Below are positions 16,692 to 25,339 of a DNA stretch of 64,000 nucleotides, one piece after another; the first letter of the stretch is position 1, and the number at the start of each line of letters is the position of its first letter. This stretch comes from an uncultured Mucilaginibacter sp. (GTDB taxonomy: Bacteria > Bacteroidota > Bacteroidia > Sphingobacteriales > Sphingobacteriaceae). The position numbers were made by a program, and so were the translations under genes. The stretch covers positions 27,228-91,227 of the forward strand of contig CAJYJH010000045.1 of the NCBI GenBank assembly GCA_913775265.1. The letters are read 5' to 3'. The notes below the pieces were generated by a model. That model did no database searches. It was not told where the DNA came from and saw nothing but the letters and a program-made list of their open reading frames with translations.

Positions 16692-17996
16692 ATGAAAACT
16701 AAATATAAGATTTTAACCGTGCTGATGCTTGCCATGGCATCGTCGTGTAAACTCGATCAGGTAAACCCTAACGCTCCTGCAGCCGAGCAGGCATTAGGTA
16801 CCCGCGAAGGCATCATCGCTTTAAGTATCGGTTCGAGACAGTTTTACTCAACTACCGGTTTAAGCAGCATTATTTTGGCACCGGCTACTACCACCCGCGA
16901 AATGAAGGGATTTGCCACCTTTACTACCGTGTTAGAGCTGGAGGCCGGTGGTACTGCGCTGCCCACCGCTAATGCTGCTGTGCTTAACTATTGGTCGGCT
17001 ATGCAGCGCGAAATGGCGATGTGCGAAAACATCATTGCCAATGCACCGCAAATAAGCTCGATTGAACCGGCTTTACTGAGCGGTATTATGGGGCAGGCTT
17101 ATTTGTTTAAGGCCATGGCCCTGGCCGAGTTGGCTATGGCATTTCAGCAAGCTAATATCACTGCCAGTACTGCAACGCCTGTAACATTTGTGCCGCGGGC
17201 GCAAGTTTTTACTGAAGCTGTACGTTTGCTGGATTTAGGCGTAGCTGCTGTGAAGGCAAATACGCCAAATTCTACTTACAGCGGTAGCGTAGCCGGTGGC
17301 GACTTTGACCTGATTAATACCCTTTATGCGATGCAGGCACGTATTAACTTAATGGCTGGCAATTATCAGAAAGCATTGGATAACGCCAATTTGGTTGATT
17401 TAACCAAGGCCTCCCGGTTTATTTACTCTACGCAAAGCCCTAACCCTTTGTATACACTATTTAACATCACCCGGTCTTACGTACCGCGCGACAACTTTGG
17501 TTTGCCTGCCGGTTTGTATTATAGCGGCGACCAGCGTTATAACTTTTATTTCAATGGTGTTAAAACTATCGTTGGCGGCGAGATAACTGTTGGTCTTACC
17601 GGTTTTGCCGCTTCGCAAACTACGGCTATACCAGTATATTTGCCTGATGAAATAAAATTAATCAAAGCAGAAGCTACACTGCGCTTAAATGGTTCTCTGA
17701 CGGATGCACTGGCGCAGATAAACGCAGTGCGAACCCAAACCAGCGGCGACCTATTTGGCGTAAACGCCGGCCTGTCTGCTTACAGCGGACCGGTTACCAA
17801 TGCCGACCTTTTGCTGGAAGTTTACAAACAGCGTTGTGCCGAGTTGTACCTGAGTGGTTTGAAATGGGAAGATACCCGCCGTTTTAACCGCCCTGCACCA
17901 CCAACCGACTTGAGCGAGCGTAACCGGATTTTTTATCCATACCCCGACCAGGAACGTTTAAATAACCCAAATACCCCGGCCGATCCGGCGATATAA
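16692..17996 (+). CDS. SusD/RagB-family substrate-binding lipoprotein
   Basis: The 434-residue protein has a lipobox MASSC at residues 15-19 and starts the mature chain KLDQVNPNAP, as SusD proteins do. Helical repeats of TPR type follow (GQAYLFKAMALAELAMAFQQ), then LPDEIKLIKAEATLRL and a C-terminal ELYLSGLKWEDTRRFNRP, the classic SusD ending. It is shorter than the common ~500-residue members. It forms the surface lid of the SusC channel encoded 18 bp upstream. Ligand specificity cannot be read from the sequence. Confidence 0.92.
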   Translation: MKTKYKILTVLMLAMASSCKLDQVNPNAPAAEQALGTREGIIALSIGSRQFYSTTGLSSIILAPATTTREMKGFATFTTVLELEAGGTALPTANAAVLNYWSAMQREMAMCENIIANAPQISSIEPALLSGIMGQAYLFKAMALAELAMAFQQANITASTATPVTFVPRAQVFTEAVRLLDLGVAAVKANTPNSTYSGSVAGGDFDLINTLYAMQARINLMAGNYQKALDNANLVDLTKASRFIYSTQSPNPLYTLFNITRSYVPRDNFGLPAGLYYSGDQRYNFYFNGVKTIVGGEITVGLTGFAASQTTAIPVYLPDEIKLIKAEATLRLNGSLTDALAQINAVRTQTSGDLFGVNAGLSAYSGPVTNADLLLEVYKQRCAELYLSGLKWEDTRRFNRPAPPTDLSERNRIFYPYPDQERLNNPNTPADPAI

Positions 17997-18052
17997 AAGG
18001 AGATCATTTAAGGAGAAGGGTATTATGCTCTTCTCCTTTTAAATTTATAGTA

Positions 18053-19855
18053 ATGAAGAAGTTTTTGTTGATAGCGTTTTGCCTGCTTGCAGGTGTTGTG
18101 CAGGCTCAAAATCACACGTTGAATTTAAAGCAGTTAGAGCGGATTGAAGAAGCGCAAAAAGCGATAGTGGTACTTAACGATAACGCTAACACACTGCCGG
18201 TAACCTCATTGAATAATTTAAACATTGCCAGTGTGCACCTCGGTTATCCGCATCAAACGGTCTTTGATAGTGTGGCTAACAAATACTGGAAAGTAACGGC
18301 TTTCAACGTCGATAAGTTGAATACCGCTGTGGCATTTAACAACCTGCACGACGAACTGAAGCTGTACAACATGGTATTGATTACGCTGTCGGAAAACACA
18401 CCATTCAATGCTCCGCTCATTAGCTTTATTCGGGATTTAGAACGCATTACCCGCGTGGTGATAGTACTATCCAGCTCAGGGAAAAATTTAAAATATCTGG
18501 ACGATGTTAAGTCGCCTGTGATTTGGTATCCTCACGATACCCCCGAAGGTGCTTCGCTGGCAGCGCAGGCTGTTTTTGGCGGAATGATGGTCTCTAATAA
18601 ATTGATCGATAGTTTTAGTGCAAAGTATACTAAAGGTAGTGGTGAAGTCATTAATAAAATCCGTTTAGGTTACGCGTTACCCGAGGCTACCGGTGTCAAT
18701 ACCAACCGCTTTAAAAAAATCGATTCTATTGTTGAGGCAGGCATAGCCACCCACTCGGCACCGGCTGTGGTAGTGCTGGTAGCTAAAAACGGGCAGGTAA
18801 TATTTAACAAAGCTTATGGCAAACATACTTACGGTAGCAGCCAGGCAACGCAGCTCACCGATATTTTTGATATGGCCTCGGTAACCAAGGTAACCGCTAC
18901 TACGCCATCCATTATGCACCTGTACGAGAGAAAACAATTAGGGTTGGATTCGCCTATTAGCCGGTACGTGGCCCGCCTACGCACTATCGCTGACAAGCGC
19001 GATGTCACCATCCGCGAAGCGTTGTTGCACGAGGCCGGTTTTACGCCTTACATCAAGTTTTACGAAAAGCTGAAACCGTCCGATTTAAGCACTGATTCAT
19101 CCGCCGCTTATCCCACCAAGGTAGCCGACCGCTACTACCTGCGGGCCAATTATTTTAATGAGGTGATGTGGCCGGTAACGCTGGCATCAAGCGGCAATAC
19201 TCGCGGTAAGTATGTGTACAGCGATATTAGCATGTATATGATGAAGGAGGTGTTTGAAACTATCAGTCACCAAAAACTCAACGAGTATGTTTTAAACAAC
19301 CTGTACCTGCCCTTGGGTATGCAGGCCACCGGTTACCTGCCACGCAACCGCTTTAGCCGCAACCGCATTGTGCCCACTACCGAAAACGATAACTGGATGC
19401 GCAACATGTTGGTGCAGGGATACGTGAATGACCCAGGCGCTGCCATGGCCGGTGGGGTAGAGGGCCATGCCGGTTTGTTTGCCAATGCTAATGATCTGGC
19501 TATTTACTACCAGATGTTACTCAATAAAGGCACTTACGGTGGCAAGCGCTATTTTGACAGCACTACGGTAAAACTGTTTACCTCGCGACAGTCTAAAACT
19601 TCGTGGCGCGGGTTAGGATTCGACCGGGTGAATAATACATCCGCCAAAGATAAACGCTCAGCGCTGGCTTTCGGCCATAGTGGCTATACCGGCACTTACG
19701 TTTGGGTAGACCCGGCGTACAACTTGGTTTACATCTGCCTCACCAACCGCGTTTACCCCGATGATGGAAAAACTTATGGCCCCGCCAAAGTAAACATTCG
19801 CGGGTTAGTGCTTGATGCTATTTATGAAGCGATAACTGTGGATGGTAAAAAATAA
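18053..19855 (+). CDS. Serine hydrolase (beta-lactamase family) with N-terminal GH3-C-like domain
   Basis: The 600-residue exported protein has a signal peptide (MKKFLLIAFCLLAGVVQAQ). Residues ~35-210 resemble the C-terminal domain of NagZ-type GH3 enzymes (AIVVLNDNANTLPV, then VVIVLSSSGKNLKYLDDV). Residues ~222-590 are a class-C/AmpH-like serine hydrolase with SVTK (Ser276, Lys279), YSD near residue 390 and HSGYTGT. Bacteroidota commonly encode a ~1000-residue fusion of GH3 catalytic barrel, GH3-C and beta-lactamase domain; this copy lacks the whole catalytic barrel. It probably cleaves D-Ala peptides or muropeptides in the periplasm, in line with anmK in the same row. Confidence 0.85.
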   Translation: MKKFLLIAFCLLAGVVQAQNHTLNLKQLERIEEAQKAIVVLNDNANTLPVTSLNNLNIASVHLGYPHQTVFDSVANKYWKVTAFNVDKLNTAVAFNNLHDELKLYNMVLITLSENTPFNAPLISFIRDLERITRVVIVLSSSGKNLKYLDDVKSPVIWYPHDTPEGASLAAQAVFGGMMVSNKLIDSFSAKYTKGSGEVINKIRLGYALPEATGVNTNRFKKIDSIVEAGIATHSAPAVVVLVAKNGQVIFNKAYGKHTYGSSQATQLTDIFDMASVTKVTATTPSIMHLYERKQLGLDSPISRYVARLRTIADKRDVTIREALLHEAGFTPYIKFYEKLKPSDLSTDSSAAYPTKVADRYYLRANYFNEVMWPVTLASSGNTRGKYVYSDISMYMMKEVFETISHQKLNEYVLNNLYLPLGMQATGYLPRNRFSRNRIVPTTENDNWMRNMLVQGYVNDPGAAMAGGVEGHAGLFANANDLAIYYQMLLNKGTYGGKRYFDSTTVKLFTSRQSKTSWRGLGFDRVNNTSAKDKRSALAFGHSGYTGTYVWVDPAYNLVYICLTNRVYPDDGKTYGPAKVNIRGLVLDAIYEAITVDGKK

Positions 19856-19886
19856 GATGGCTGCATGATTTATACAGCCATAAAAA

Positions 19887-19924
19887 AAGCATGTCACTGC
19901 TTTCTAATTTGAAGTGACATGCTT
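19887..19924. terminator. Bidirectional terminator between serine hydrolase and htpG
   Basis: A perfect 12-bp stem AAGCATGTCACT (19887-19898) pairs with AGTGACATGCTT (19913-19924), flanked by an A-tract and TTAAAATT. A second small hairpin ATGGCTG/CAGCCAT (19857-19881) sits next to it. Confidence 0.85.
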
Positions 19925-19946
19925 AAAATTGATTTTAAAATAAGTT

Positions 19947-21830
19947 TTAAATTAAATTCACACTGCGGTTTACAAACTCAGTAAGTTCGCTGCCGGTAAG
20001 CAAGCCTTGTGAAAGCAGGGCCAGATCAAACGCCTGTTTAGCTAATTGGCCTTGAGTTGCCTCGTCGCCGCTTTCTAAAATACGGCTTACCAGTTTGTGG
20101 TTGCTGTTTACGACCACTTTGTAGTTATCGGGCAGGTTACCGTAAAAGCCCATGCCACCACCCATTTGGGCCATATCTTTCATGCGGCGCATAAACTCGT
20201 CCATGGTTACAGTTACCGGTAATTCTTCAGGGCTCAAGCTTTCCAGTTCTACCTTAAAGCCCGGTTTGGTAATGGCTTTTTCGAAAATGCCTTTCACTGT
20301 GGTTTCCTGGTCTGGCGACAGTACCGTAGCCGGAGCATCGTCTTTCTTAATCAGTTTGTCGGCAACATCGGCGTCAACACGTTTTAATGATGTTTTTTCC
20401 AGTTTCTGCTCTAACTGGCCCACAAAGTGGTTGTCGATAGGCGAGTTCATCACCAGTACATCGTAACCTTTTTTAGTGGCCGATTGGATAAACGAGTCTT
20501 GTTTAGACGGCTCGTTGGTGTACAAGTAAATCAGTTGACCGTCTTTATCGGTTTGTACCGGCGCTACCTTGTCTTTATACTCGTTAAGCGTAAAATTCTC
20601 TTTGTTGGTATTGGTTAACAGCACAAAGTCTTTAGCCTTTTCCTGGAATTTATCATCGCTGATGTAGCCATATTTTACAAACAGGCCAATGTCGCTCCAT
20701 TTTTCTTCGTAAGCTTTGCGGTCGGCTTTAAACAACTCGCTTAGTTTATCAGCCACCTTTTTGGTAATGTAGGTGTTGATTTTTTTAACGTTGCTGTCGG
20801 CCTGTAAAAAGCTGCGCGATACGTTCAGCGGGATATCAGGTGAGTCGATCACACCATGCAACAGCATTAAAAACTCCGGAACGATGTCTTTCACCTCGTC
20901 GGTAATAAATACCTGGCGCGAGAACAATTTGATTTTGTTACGCTGAAACTCAAAGTCGTTTTTCACCTTAGGAAAGTACAATACCCCGGTCAGGTTAAAC
21001 GGATAGTCCACATTCAGGTGAATCCAGAACAACGGATCTTCAGAGAACGGATAAAGCTCTTTATAGAAAGCCAGGTAATCTTCATCTTTCAATTCAGACG
21101 GAGCCTTGGTCCAGATTGGGTTGGTTTCGTTGATGATGTTGTCGGTCTCAACGCTGGTATATTTTGGTTTGCCTTCTTCGTCTTCACCGTCAGGTTCCTG
21201 CTCGGTTTTAGTACCAAATTTGATAGGCACCGGTAAAAACTTAGCGTATTTGTCTAAGATTTCCTGCAGTTTAAATTTGCTTACAAACTCTTCCGACTCT
21301 TTATTGACGTGCAAAATTACGTCGGTACCGCGGGTGGTGCGGTTTCCTTCAGTAATCTCGAACTCGGTGCTGCCATCGCAAATCCAGCGGGCAGGCTCGG
21401 CACCATCCTGGTAAGAAAGCGTTTGAATCTCTACTTTATCAGCCACCATAAAGGCCGAGTAAAAACCTAAACCAAAGCGGCCGATGATCTCGTTAGCATC
21501 TTTAGCCTCTTTAAATTTCTCCATAAACTCGGTAGCACCCGAGAAAGCAATCTGGTTGATGTATTTTTTAATTTCATCAGCCGTCATACCTAAACCATTA
21601 TCAGAGATGGTGATGGTTTTGGCAGCCTCGTCAAAAGCAACCTCTACCTGCAACTGACCCAGTTCACCATTGTACTGACCTAATGACGCCAGGCGTTTTA
21701 TTTTTTGAGTAGCATCAACGGCGTTCGAAACCAGCTCGCGTAAAAATATCTCGTTATCAGAGTAAAGGAATTTCTTAATAATCGGAAAAATGTTTTCGGT
21801 GTGAATCGAAATGGTGCCTTTTTCTTGCAT
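19947..21830 (-). CDS. htpG: Molecular chaperone HtpG (Hsp90)
   Basis: The 627-residue protein has the GHKL ATPase domain with FLRELVSNAVDA, ITISDNGLGMT and GRFGLGFYSAFMVADKV, then the middle domain with the catalytic Arg region (NVSRSFLQ) and a C-terminal dimer domain with a Met-rich helix (MDEFMRRMKDMAQMGGGMGF). It is an ATP-dependent cytosolic dimer that assists folding under heat and oxidative stress. Length is normal for bacterial HtpG. It is monocistronic, transcribed against the hydrolase operon, and no -7 element was recognised upstream. Confidence 0.97.
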   Translation of the reverse strand: MQEKGTISIHTENIFPIIKKFLYSDNEIFLRELVSNAVDATQKIKRLASLGQYNGELGQLQVEVAFDEAAKTITISDNGLGMTADEIKKYINQIAFSGATEFMEKFKEAKDANEIIGRFGLGFYSAFMVADKVEIQTLSYQDGAEPARWICDGSTEFEITEGNRTTRGTDVILHVNKESEEFVSKFKLQEILDKYAKFLPVPIKFGTKTEQEPDGEDEEGKPKYTSVETDNIINETNPIWTKAPSELKDEDYLAFYKELYPFSEDPLFWIHLNVDYPFNLTGVLYFPKVKNDFEFQRNKIKLFSRQVFITDEVKDIVPEFLMLLHGVIDSPDIPLNVSRSFLQADSNVKKINTYITKKVADKLSELFKADRKAYEEKWSDIGLFVKYGYISDDKFQEKAKDFVLLTNTNKENFTLNEYKDKVAPVQTDKDGQLIYLYTNEPSKQDSFIQSATKKGYDVLVMNSPIDNHFVGQLEQKLEKTSLKRVDADVADKLIKKDDAPATVLSPDQETTVKGIFEKAITKPGFKVELESLSPEELPVTVTMDEFMRRMKDMAQMGGGMGFYGNLPDNYKVVVNSNHKLVSRILESGDEATQGQLAKQAFDLALLSQGLLTGSELTEFVNRSVNLI

Positions 21831-21974
21831 ATGTTTATTTTTTAGATGTGATAATCTTTCTTAACTCCCCCTTTATATCAATGGGTGTACCAATGGGGGG
21901 TGGGTTGTCAAATTGGCAGTTGGTAGGGTTGCTTTCATGTTTTGAACTTGAGCATGTGAGATGCTATAGTGTGT

Positions 21975-22353
21975 AGTCCGCTCAATGCCGCGGATGGCTA
22001 CTTCTTTTGTCTTGAAACAAAAGAAGCAAAAATTCAAGTCACCTCCCGCTTGCTTCTTTTCGCACGGGGCCATTGCGCTGCAAAGTCCGGCAGCACCACA
22101 GGCTGCTTATGTTTTGCCCTTGCTTCGCGCTCTTGGCCACACTTCTGCAAAATCTAAAATGCCTTTTCCTGTCGCACTTGGCCACTATGTGCTGCCCAAT
22201 TCTCGGCCGAAGCCGGGTAGGTTGACGAAGGCTAACCGTCCGCCCTTTAAAAGGGGATTTTCTGATGGGCAGGATAGCCGTTCAATTCTGTTTTGTTTTT
22301 GAATTAATTAAATTCGGTTCAGGTAAAAAGGTACCAAGACCGCTGTTGCGCCC
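21975..22353. repeat. Composite intergenic hairpin element, copy B (rearranged)
   Basis: Inside the 658-bp gap 21831-22488, GTCCGCTCA...CCGCGG (21977-21993) is the CCGC/GCGG module in reverse. A perfect 10-bp hairpin CTTCTTTTGT-N6-ACAAAAGAAG (22001-22026) follows, taking the place of the GGTACTTTGT hairpin of copies A and C. Forward modules come next: the 18-nt block (22092-22109) and the 26-nt block (22142-22167), both identical to copy A, a GGTTCAG block (~22315) and a truncated CCGCTGTTGCGCCC (22340-22353). No gene is supported in this gap. Confidence 0.75.
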
Positions 22354-22454
22354 AAGCAGGGAATTACATAAAATCTATCTTAGCACATAAAAGCATGTGT
22401 CGAAGCTAAACGAAAAAAGAGTAAGAAATAATTGCAGGATGTCAAAAGGATTTC

Positions 22455-22477
22455 TAATTTAGTAGTCACGACTACTA
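22455..22477 (+). promoter_or_regulatory. Palindromic operator over the promoter of the VOC gene
   Basis: TAGTAGTC-AC-GACTACTA (22460-22477) is a perfect 8-bp inverted repeat with 2-bp centre. It overlaps a near -7 element TAATTTAG (22455-22462) and ends 11 bp before the ATG. An ATTG at 22431-22434 is a possible -33 element. The form suggests a dimeric winged-helix repressor (MarR or HxlR type). Confidence 0.6.
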
Positions 22478-22488
22478 AATATTTAATC

Positions 22489-22860
22489 ATGTCAAATCCA
22501 ACACAATTAAGCTTTGTATCATTGCAAGTAAGCAGCCTCGAAGTATCAGGAAAATTTTATGCCGAAGTTTTAGAATTTAAGCCCGTAGAACAGTCGCCGC
22601 CGGATGCTATAGTTTTCGAGCAAAAAAACGGCGCCGCTTTCGCCATTCGTAAACCCATGATTGAGCTTGCCAAAGCTAACTTGCTGGGATGGGGTGTAGC
22701 TATTTGGTTCACCGTAGGTAATCTGGACACTTTCTTAGAAAATAATCGTGATAAAGTATCTATTGTAAAAGATATTCATTCTACGCCGTTCGGCAGAATC
22801 CTGGTGATTTCAGATCCTGACGGGTACGCGATTACGTTGCAGGAAACTAAGGAAGATTAA
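22489..22860 (+). CDS. VOC (glyoxalase/bleomycin-resistance fold) family protein
   Basis: The 123-residue protein starts at ATG 22489, just after the palindrome; the longer open frame reads through the promoter. It has the two beta-alpha-beta-beta-beta units of the VOC fold: LSFVSLQVSSLEVSGKFYAEVL and VAIWFTVGNLDTFLEN ... GRILVISDPDGYAITLQET. The last segment carries the late metal-ligand position of the family, here Gln/Glu. Members bind metals or small toxic molecules, or act as dioxygenases or lyases; substrate is unknown. The MarR gene 188 bp downstream is a likely functional partner. Confidence 0.85.
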   Translation: MSNPTQLSFVSLQVSSLEVSGKFYAEVLEFKPVEQSPPDAIVFEQKNGAAFAIRKPMIELAKANLLGWGVAIWFTVGNLDTFLENNRDKVSIVKDIHSTPFGRILVISDPDGYAITLQETKED

Positions 22861-23048
22861 TGCAAAGGCACAATGATGGGCGGTAACTACATAACCGCCC
22901 TGCCATTTCAAGCCGGGTTAGGCATTTTCTAAATATTACACGATTAAAGGAGCAACCCGGCATTAATGCTTGCCAGGCATAACAATTTAAAACTTGTCAT
23001 TTCAATCAGGATCAATACGTTTGCAGAAACACTGAGGTAAACAAAACG

Positions 23049-23498
23049 ATGGAAGAACAACGTCCGGTATTTTCTTATACCGAACCGGAAGAAAACAGCG
23101 GTTACCTGCTATGGCAGGTAACCATGCAGTGGCAATTAAATATGAACCGGGCTTTGGGCAAACTGGGGCTTACGCTCACCCAGTTTTCGTTGATGGCAGG
23201 CTTATATTGGTTAAACCAAAAGCAGCAGGCCGTTACCCAGCAGCAACTGGCAGATTATGCCAACACCGATAAAATGATGACCTCGAAAGTGCTGATGGTT
23301 TTAGAAAAAAAGCAGTTTATAGAGCGCGTTAAAGACCCGGCCGATAGCAGGGCCAAGCAACTTAAAATTACCGTTAAAGGCACGGACCTATTGCGGGAAG
23401 CTTACCAGGTAGTAAAACAGGTAGATGACGTTTTTTTTAAAGACGTATTAAAAGACAAGGCGACGTTTGACGATTTATTGCTGAGGCTGATTAAGTAG
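23049..23498 (+). CDS. MarR-family transcriptional regulator
   Basis: The 149-residue protein has the MarR winged helix: LTLTQFSLMAGLYWLNQ, QQQLADYANTDKMMTSKVLMVLEKKQFIERVKDPADSRAKQ (read as consecutive pieces), with the wing DPADSRAKQLKIT. It would act as a dimeric repressor. The best candidate operator in the neighbourhood is the TAGTAGTC palindrome at the VOC promoter, though the link is inferred from position only. No cysteine is placed to support redox sensing. Confidence 0.9.
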   Translation: MEEQRPVFSYTEPEENSGYLLWQVTMQWQLNMNRALGKLGLTLTQFSLMAGLYWLNQKQQAVTQQQLADYANTDKMMTSKVLMVLEKKQFIERVKDPADSRAKQLKITVKGTDLLREAYQVVKQVDDVFFKDVLKDKATFDDLLLRLIK

Positions 23499-23679
23499 GA
23501 AGCTTCTAAAGTTGTTTAATTGGCTGGAGAGCTTGGCTACGTCATCCTCACCAGTTTTGGTCGAAAGAAGGGTGGCAAAGGTTAGCCCAGTTTAGCGGTA
23601 GATAAGTCTTAGATTTTGCACTTCAATCAGCTAAAAGAACACAAGCCAAAGGCATTTCTCAGCTGCAAAGAAGCGCAGT

Positions 23680-23832
23680 GGCCCGCTGTTGCGCCCGGGC
23701 CAGCGAGGGACAGTGCGGCTGTGAGGTGATCGCAACAGCTAGGCCTTTTGGGTACTTTGTGGCTATGACAAAGTACCAGCCTCCGCGGCAATGAGCGGAC
23801 TGAGGTGAGTTAATTAGCATTGACTTAATTAA
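23680..23832 (+). repeat. Composite intergenic hairpin element, copy C
   Basis: Within the gene-free stretch 23499-23995: the large hairpin GGCCCGCTGTTGCG ... CGCAACAGCTAGGCC (23680-23745), GGTACTTTGT-N7-ACAAAGTACC (23751-23777), CTCCGCGGCAATGAGCGGAC (23781-23800) and a 7-bp stem TTAATTA/TAATTAA (23810-23832). The linker module found in copies A and F is missing, so the first two hairpins are almost joined. Confidence 0.8.
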
Positions 23833-23887
23833 AAACGCTGTATCCTTTCATTATTTGTAGCGCGTGGGTTACCGATATTAACTGGCA

Positions 23888-23982
23888 TGATGGAATTTTA
23901 GTTGTATCGCTCCTTCACTCATCGCAAGTATCAAGATTCCTCACTGTCGTTCGGAATGACAGTGAAGGTTTTAATTCCATCA
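23888..23982. repeat. Nested palindromic element, 95 bp
   Basis: A perfect 10-bp terminal inverted repeat TGATGGAATT/AATTCCATCA (23888-23897, 23973-23982) encloses a second stem TCACTGTC/GACAGTGA (23941-23948, 23958-23965) with the loop GTTCGGAAT. CCTTCACT and AGTGAAGG also pair inside. It sits 13 bp from the end of the histidine kinase gene and may serve as its terminator. Confidence 0.65.
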
Positions 23983-23995
23983 TCACCAACACACT

Positions 23996-25339
23996 TTAAT
24001 TAAACTGCAACGTAAACACCGTACCGACCCCTTCAGTACTCTGCACCTGAATATTCCCTTTATGCATCAGCATAATCTGCTTACACAAACTTAAACCAAT
24101 ACCGCTGCCGGTTTTGCGGGTACTGAAGAAGGGGATAAAAATCTTTTCCATCAGCTCGGCCGACATGCCCAGTCCGTTGTCGGTTACTTTGAGCAGGCTT
24201 TTGTTTTGCTGCACCTCGGCTGATAGGGTAATGATGGGTTCGGGACGGTCTTTCACCGCTTCAATGGCGTTCACCAGCAGGTTAATCAGTACCTGTTCAA
24301 GCAGATTGATGTCTACATCAATGCTTAAGTTGAGGTCGCGCAGGATGATGTCCAGCTCGATGTTTTTCTTTTCGAGGGTGGGTAGCATCAGGGTATTAAG
24401 GTTCTCAAAAAGGTCGTATACCGATACCTTTTGCAGTTCGAGTTTGGTGATTTTATTTAAGCTGCGGTAGCTTTCGGTAAACTTAAGCAAACCTTCGCTG
24501 CGGCGTTTAATGGTGTCAATGCCCAGTTCGAGGTCTTCCAAATCCGGACCTACGGCGCTGTTGGCAATGTCGGGGCGTTGCAGGCGGTTTTTCAATGTGT
24601 CGGCCAGTGATGAGATAGGCGCTACGGAGTTCATGATCTCGTGCGTCATCACATTTAATAGTTTAGACCACGCGTTTGATTCCGACTCATCCATAGCGTC
24701 GCTTACGTTCTGAAACGCCACCAGTTTGTACACTTTGTCCTCGCTTTTTAACAAGCTGGCCATGAGTAATAATTTCACCTGCTGCTGGTCTTTCACCAGC
24801 GTGATGACCTTGCTGCCGCCCGATTTAATTTTAATGATCTCGTTGTAAACATCTGCGTTGCGCCGCTCAAGCGATTCAATATTTTTAAGGTAGGGGATGT
24901 TGAGCAGGTTTTTAAACGACTCGTTTACCCAGCCAATCTCACCGGTCGATAGTTCGTACGACAAGATGCCAGTGCCTACCAGCTCCAATATTTTTTGCAG
25001 GTAGTGGTACTGCGTTTCACGCTCGCGGTTAATGGTTTTAAAGGTGGTATTGATTTCGTTAAAGCCCTGGCGCAACACCTGCACGTTGGTAGGCGCGCTC
25101 TGCACGGCATAATGGCGCGAAAAATCGCGGTATTGGGCTGCCTCGGCAAACTCCTGCACCTCTTGCTGTATTTTACCATACTGCTGCATAATACTGGCCA
25201 CCACGTAGATAATAAATGGTGCCAGCGCTGCAGCATATACATAATGCTTAGTGGTAATGGCAAAGGCCGCACCGCAAAGCAACACAAACAACATAAAAAT
25301 GCGCAGCAGCAATTGCCACTCGTAACGCTTAAATATCAT
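23996..25339 (-). CDS. Sensor histidine kinase, NtrB-like with PAS domain
   Basis: The 447-residue protein has two adjoining N-terminal membrane helices (~residues 10-28 and 33-50) with almost no periplasmic loop. A PAS-like domain (~112-212, GTGILSYELSTGEIGWVNES) follows, then the HisKA box MTHEIMNSVAPI (phospho-acceptor His233) and the ATPase domain with LINLLVNAIEA, DNGLGM and TGSGIGLSL. The missing external domain suggests that it reads membrane state or a cytoplasmic signal. Its start overlaps the end of the response-regulator gene by 11 bp, so the two form one transcript and one signalling pair. Confidence 0.93.
   Translation of the reverse strand: MIFKRYEWQLLLRIFMLFVLLCGAAFAITTKHYVYAAALAPFIIYVVASIMQQYGKIQQEVQEFAEAAQYRDFSRHYAVQSAPTNVQVLRQGFNEINTTFKTINRERETQYHYLQKILELVGTGILSYELSTGEIGWVNESFKNLLNIPYLKNIESLERRNADVYNEIIKIKSGGSKVITLVKDQQQVKLLLMASLLKSEDKVYKLVAFQNVSDAMDESESNAWSKLLNVMTHEIMNSVAPISSLADTLKNRLQRPDIANSAVGPDLEDLELGIDTIKRRSEGLLKFTESYRSLNKITKLELQKVSVYDLFENLNTLMLPTLEKKNIELDIILRDLNLSIDVDINLLEQVLINLLVNAIEAVKDRPEPIITLSAEVQQNKSLLKVTDNGLGMSAELMEKIFIPFFSTRKTGSGIGLSLCKQIMLMHKGNIQVQSTEGVGTVFTLQFN

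Noticed and set aside
21873..22302. Short open frames of 62-105 codons on both strands between htpG and the VOC gene
   Set aside because: They are translations of composite repeat copy B; similar peptides arise from copy A in other frames.
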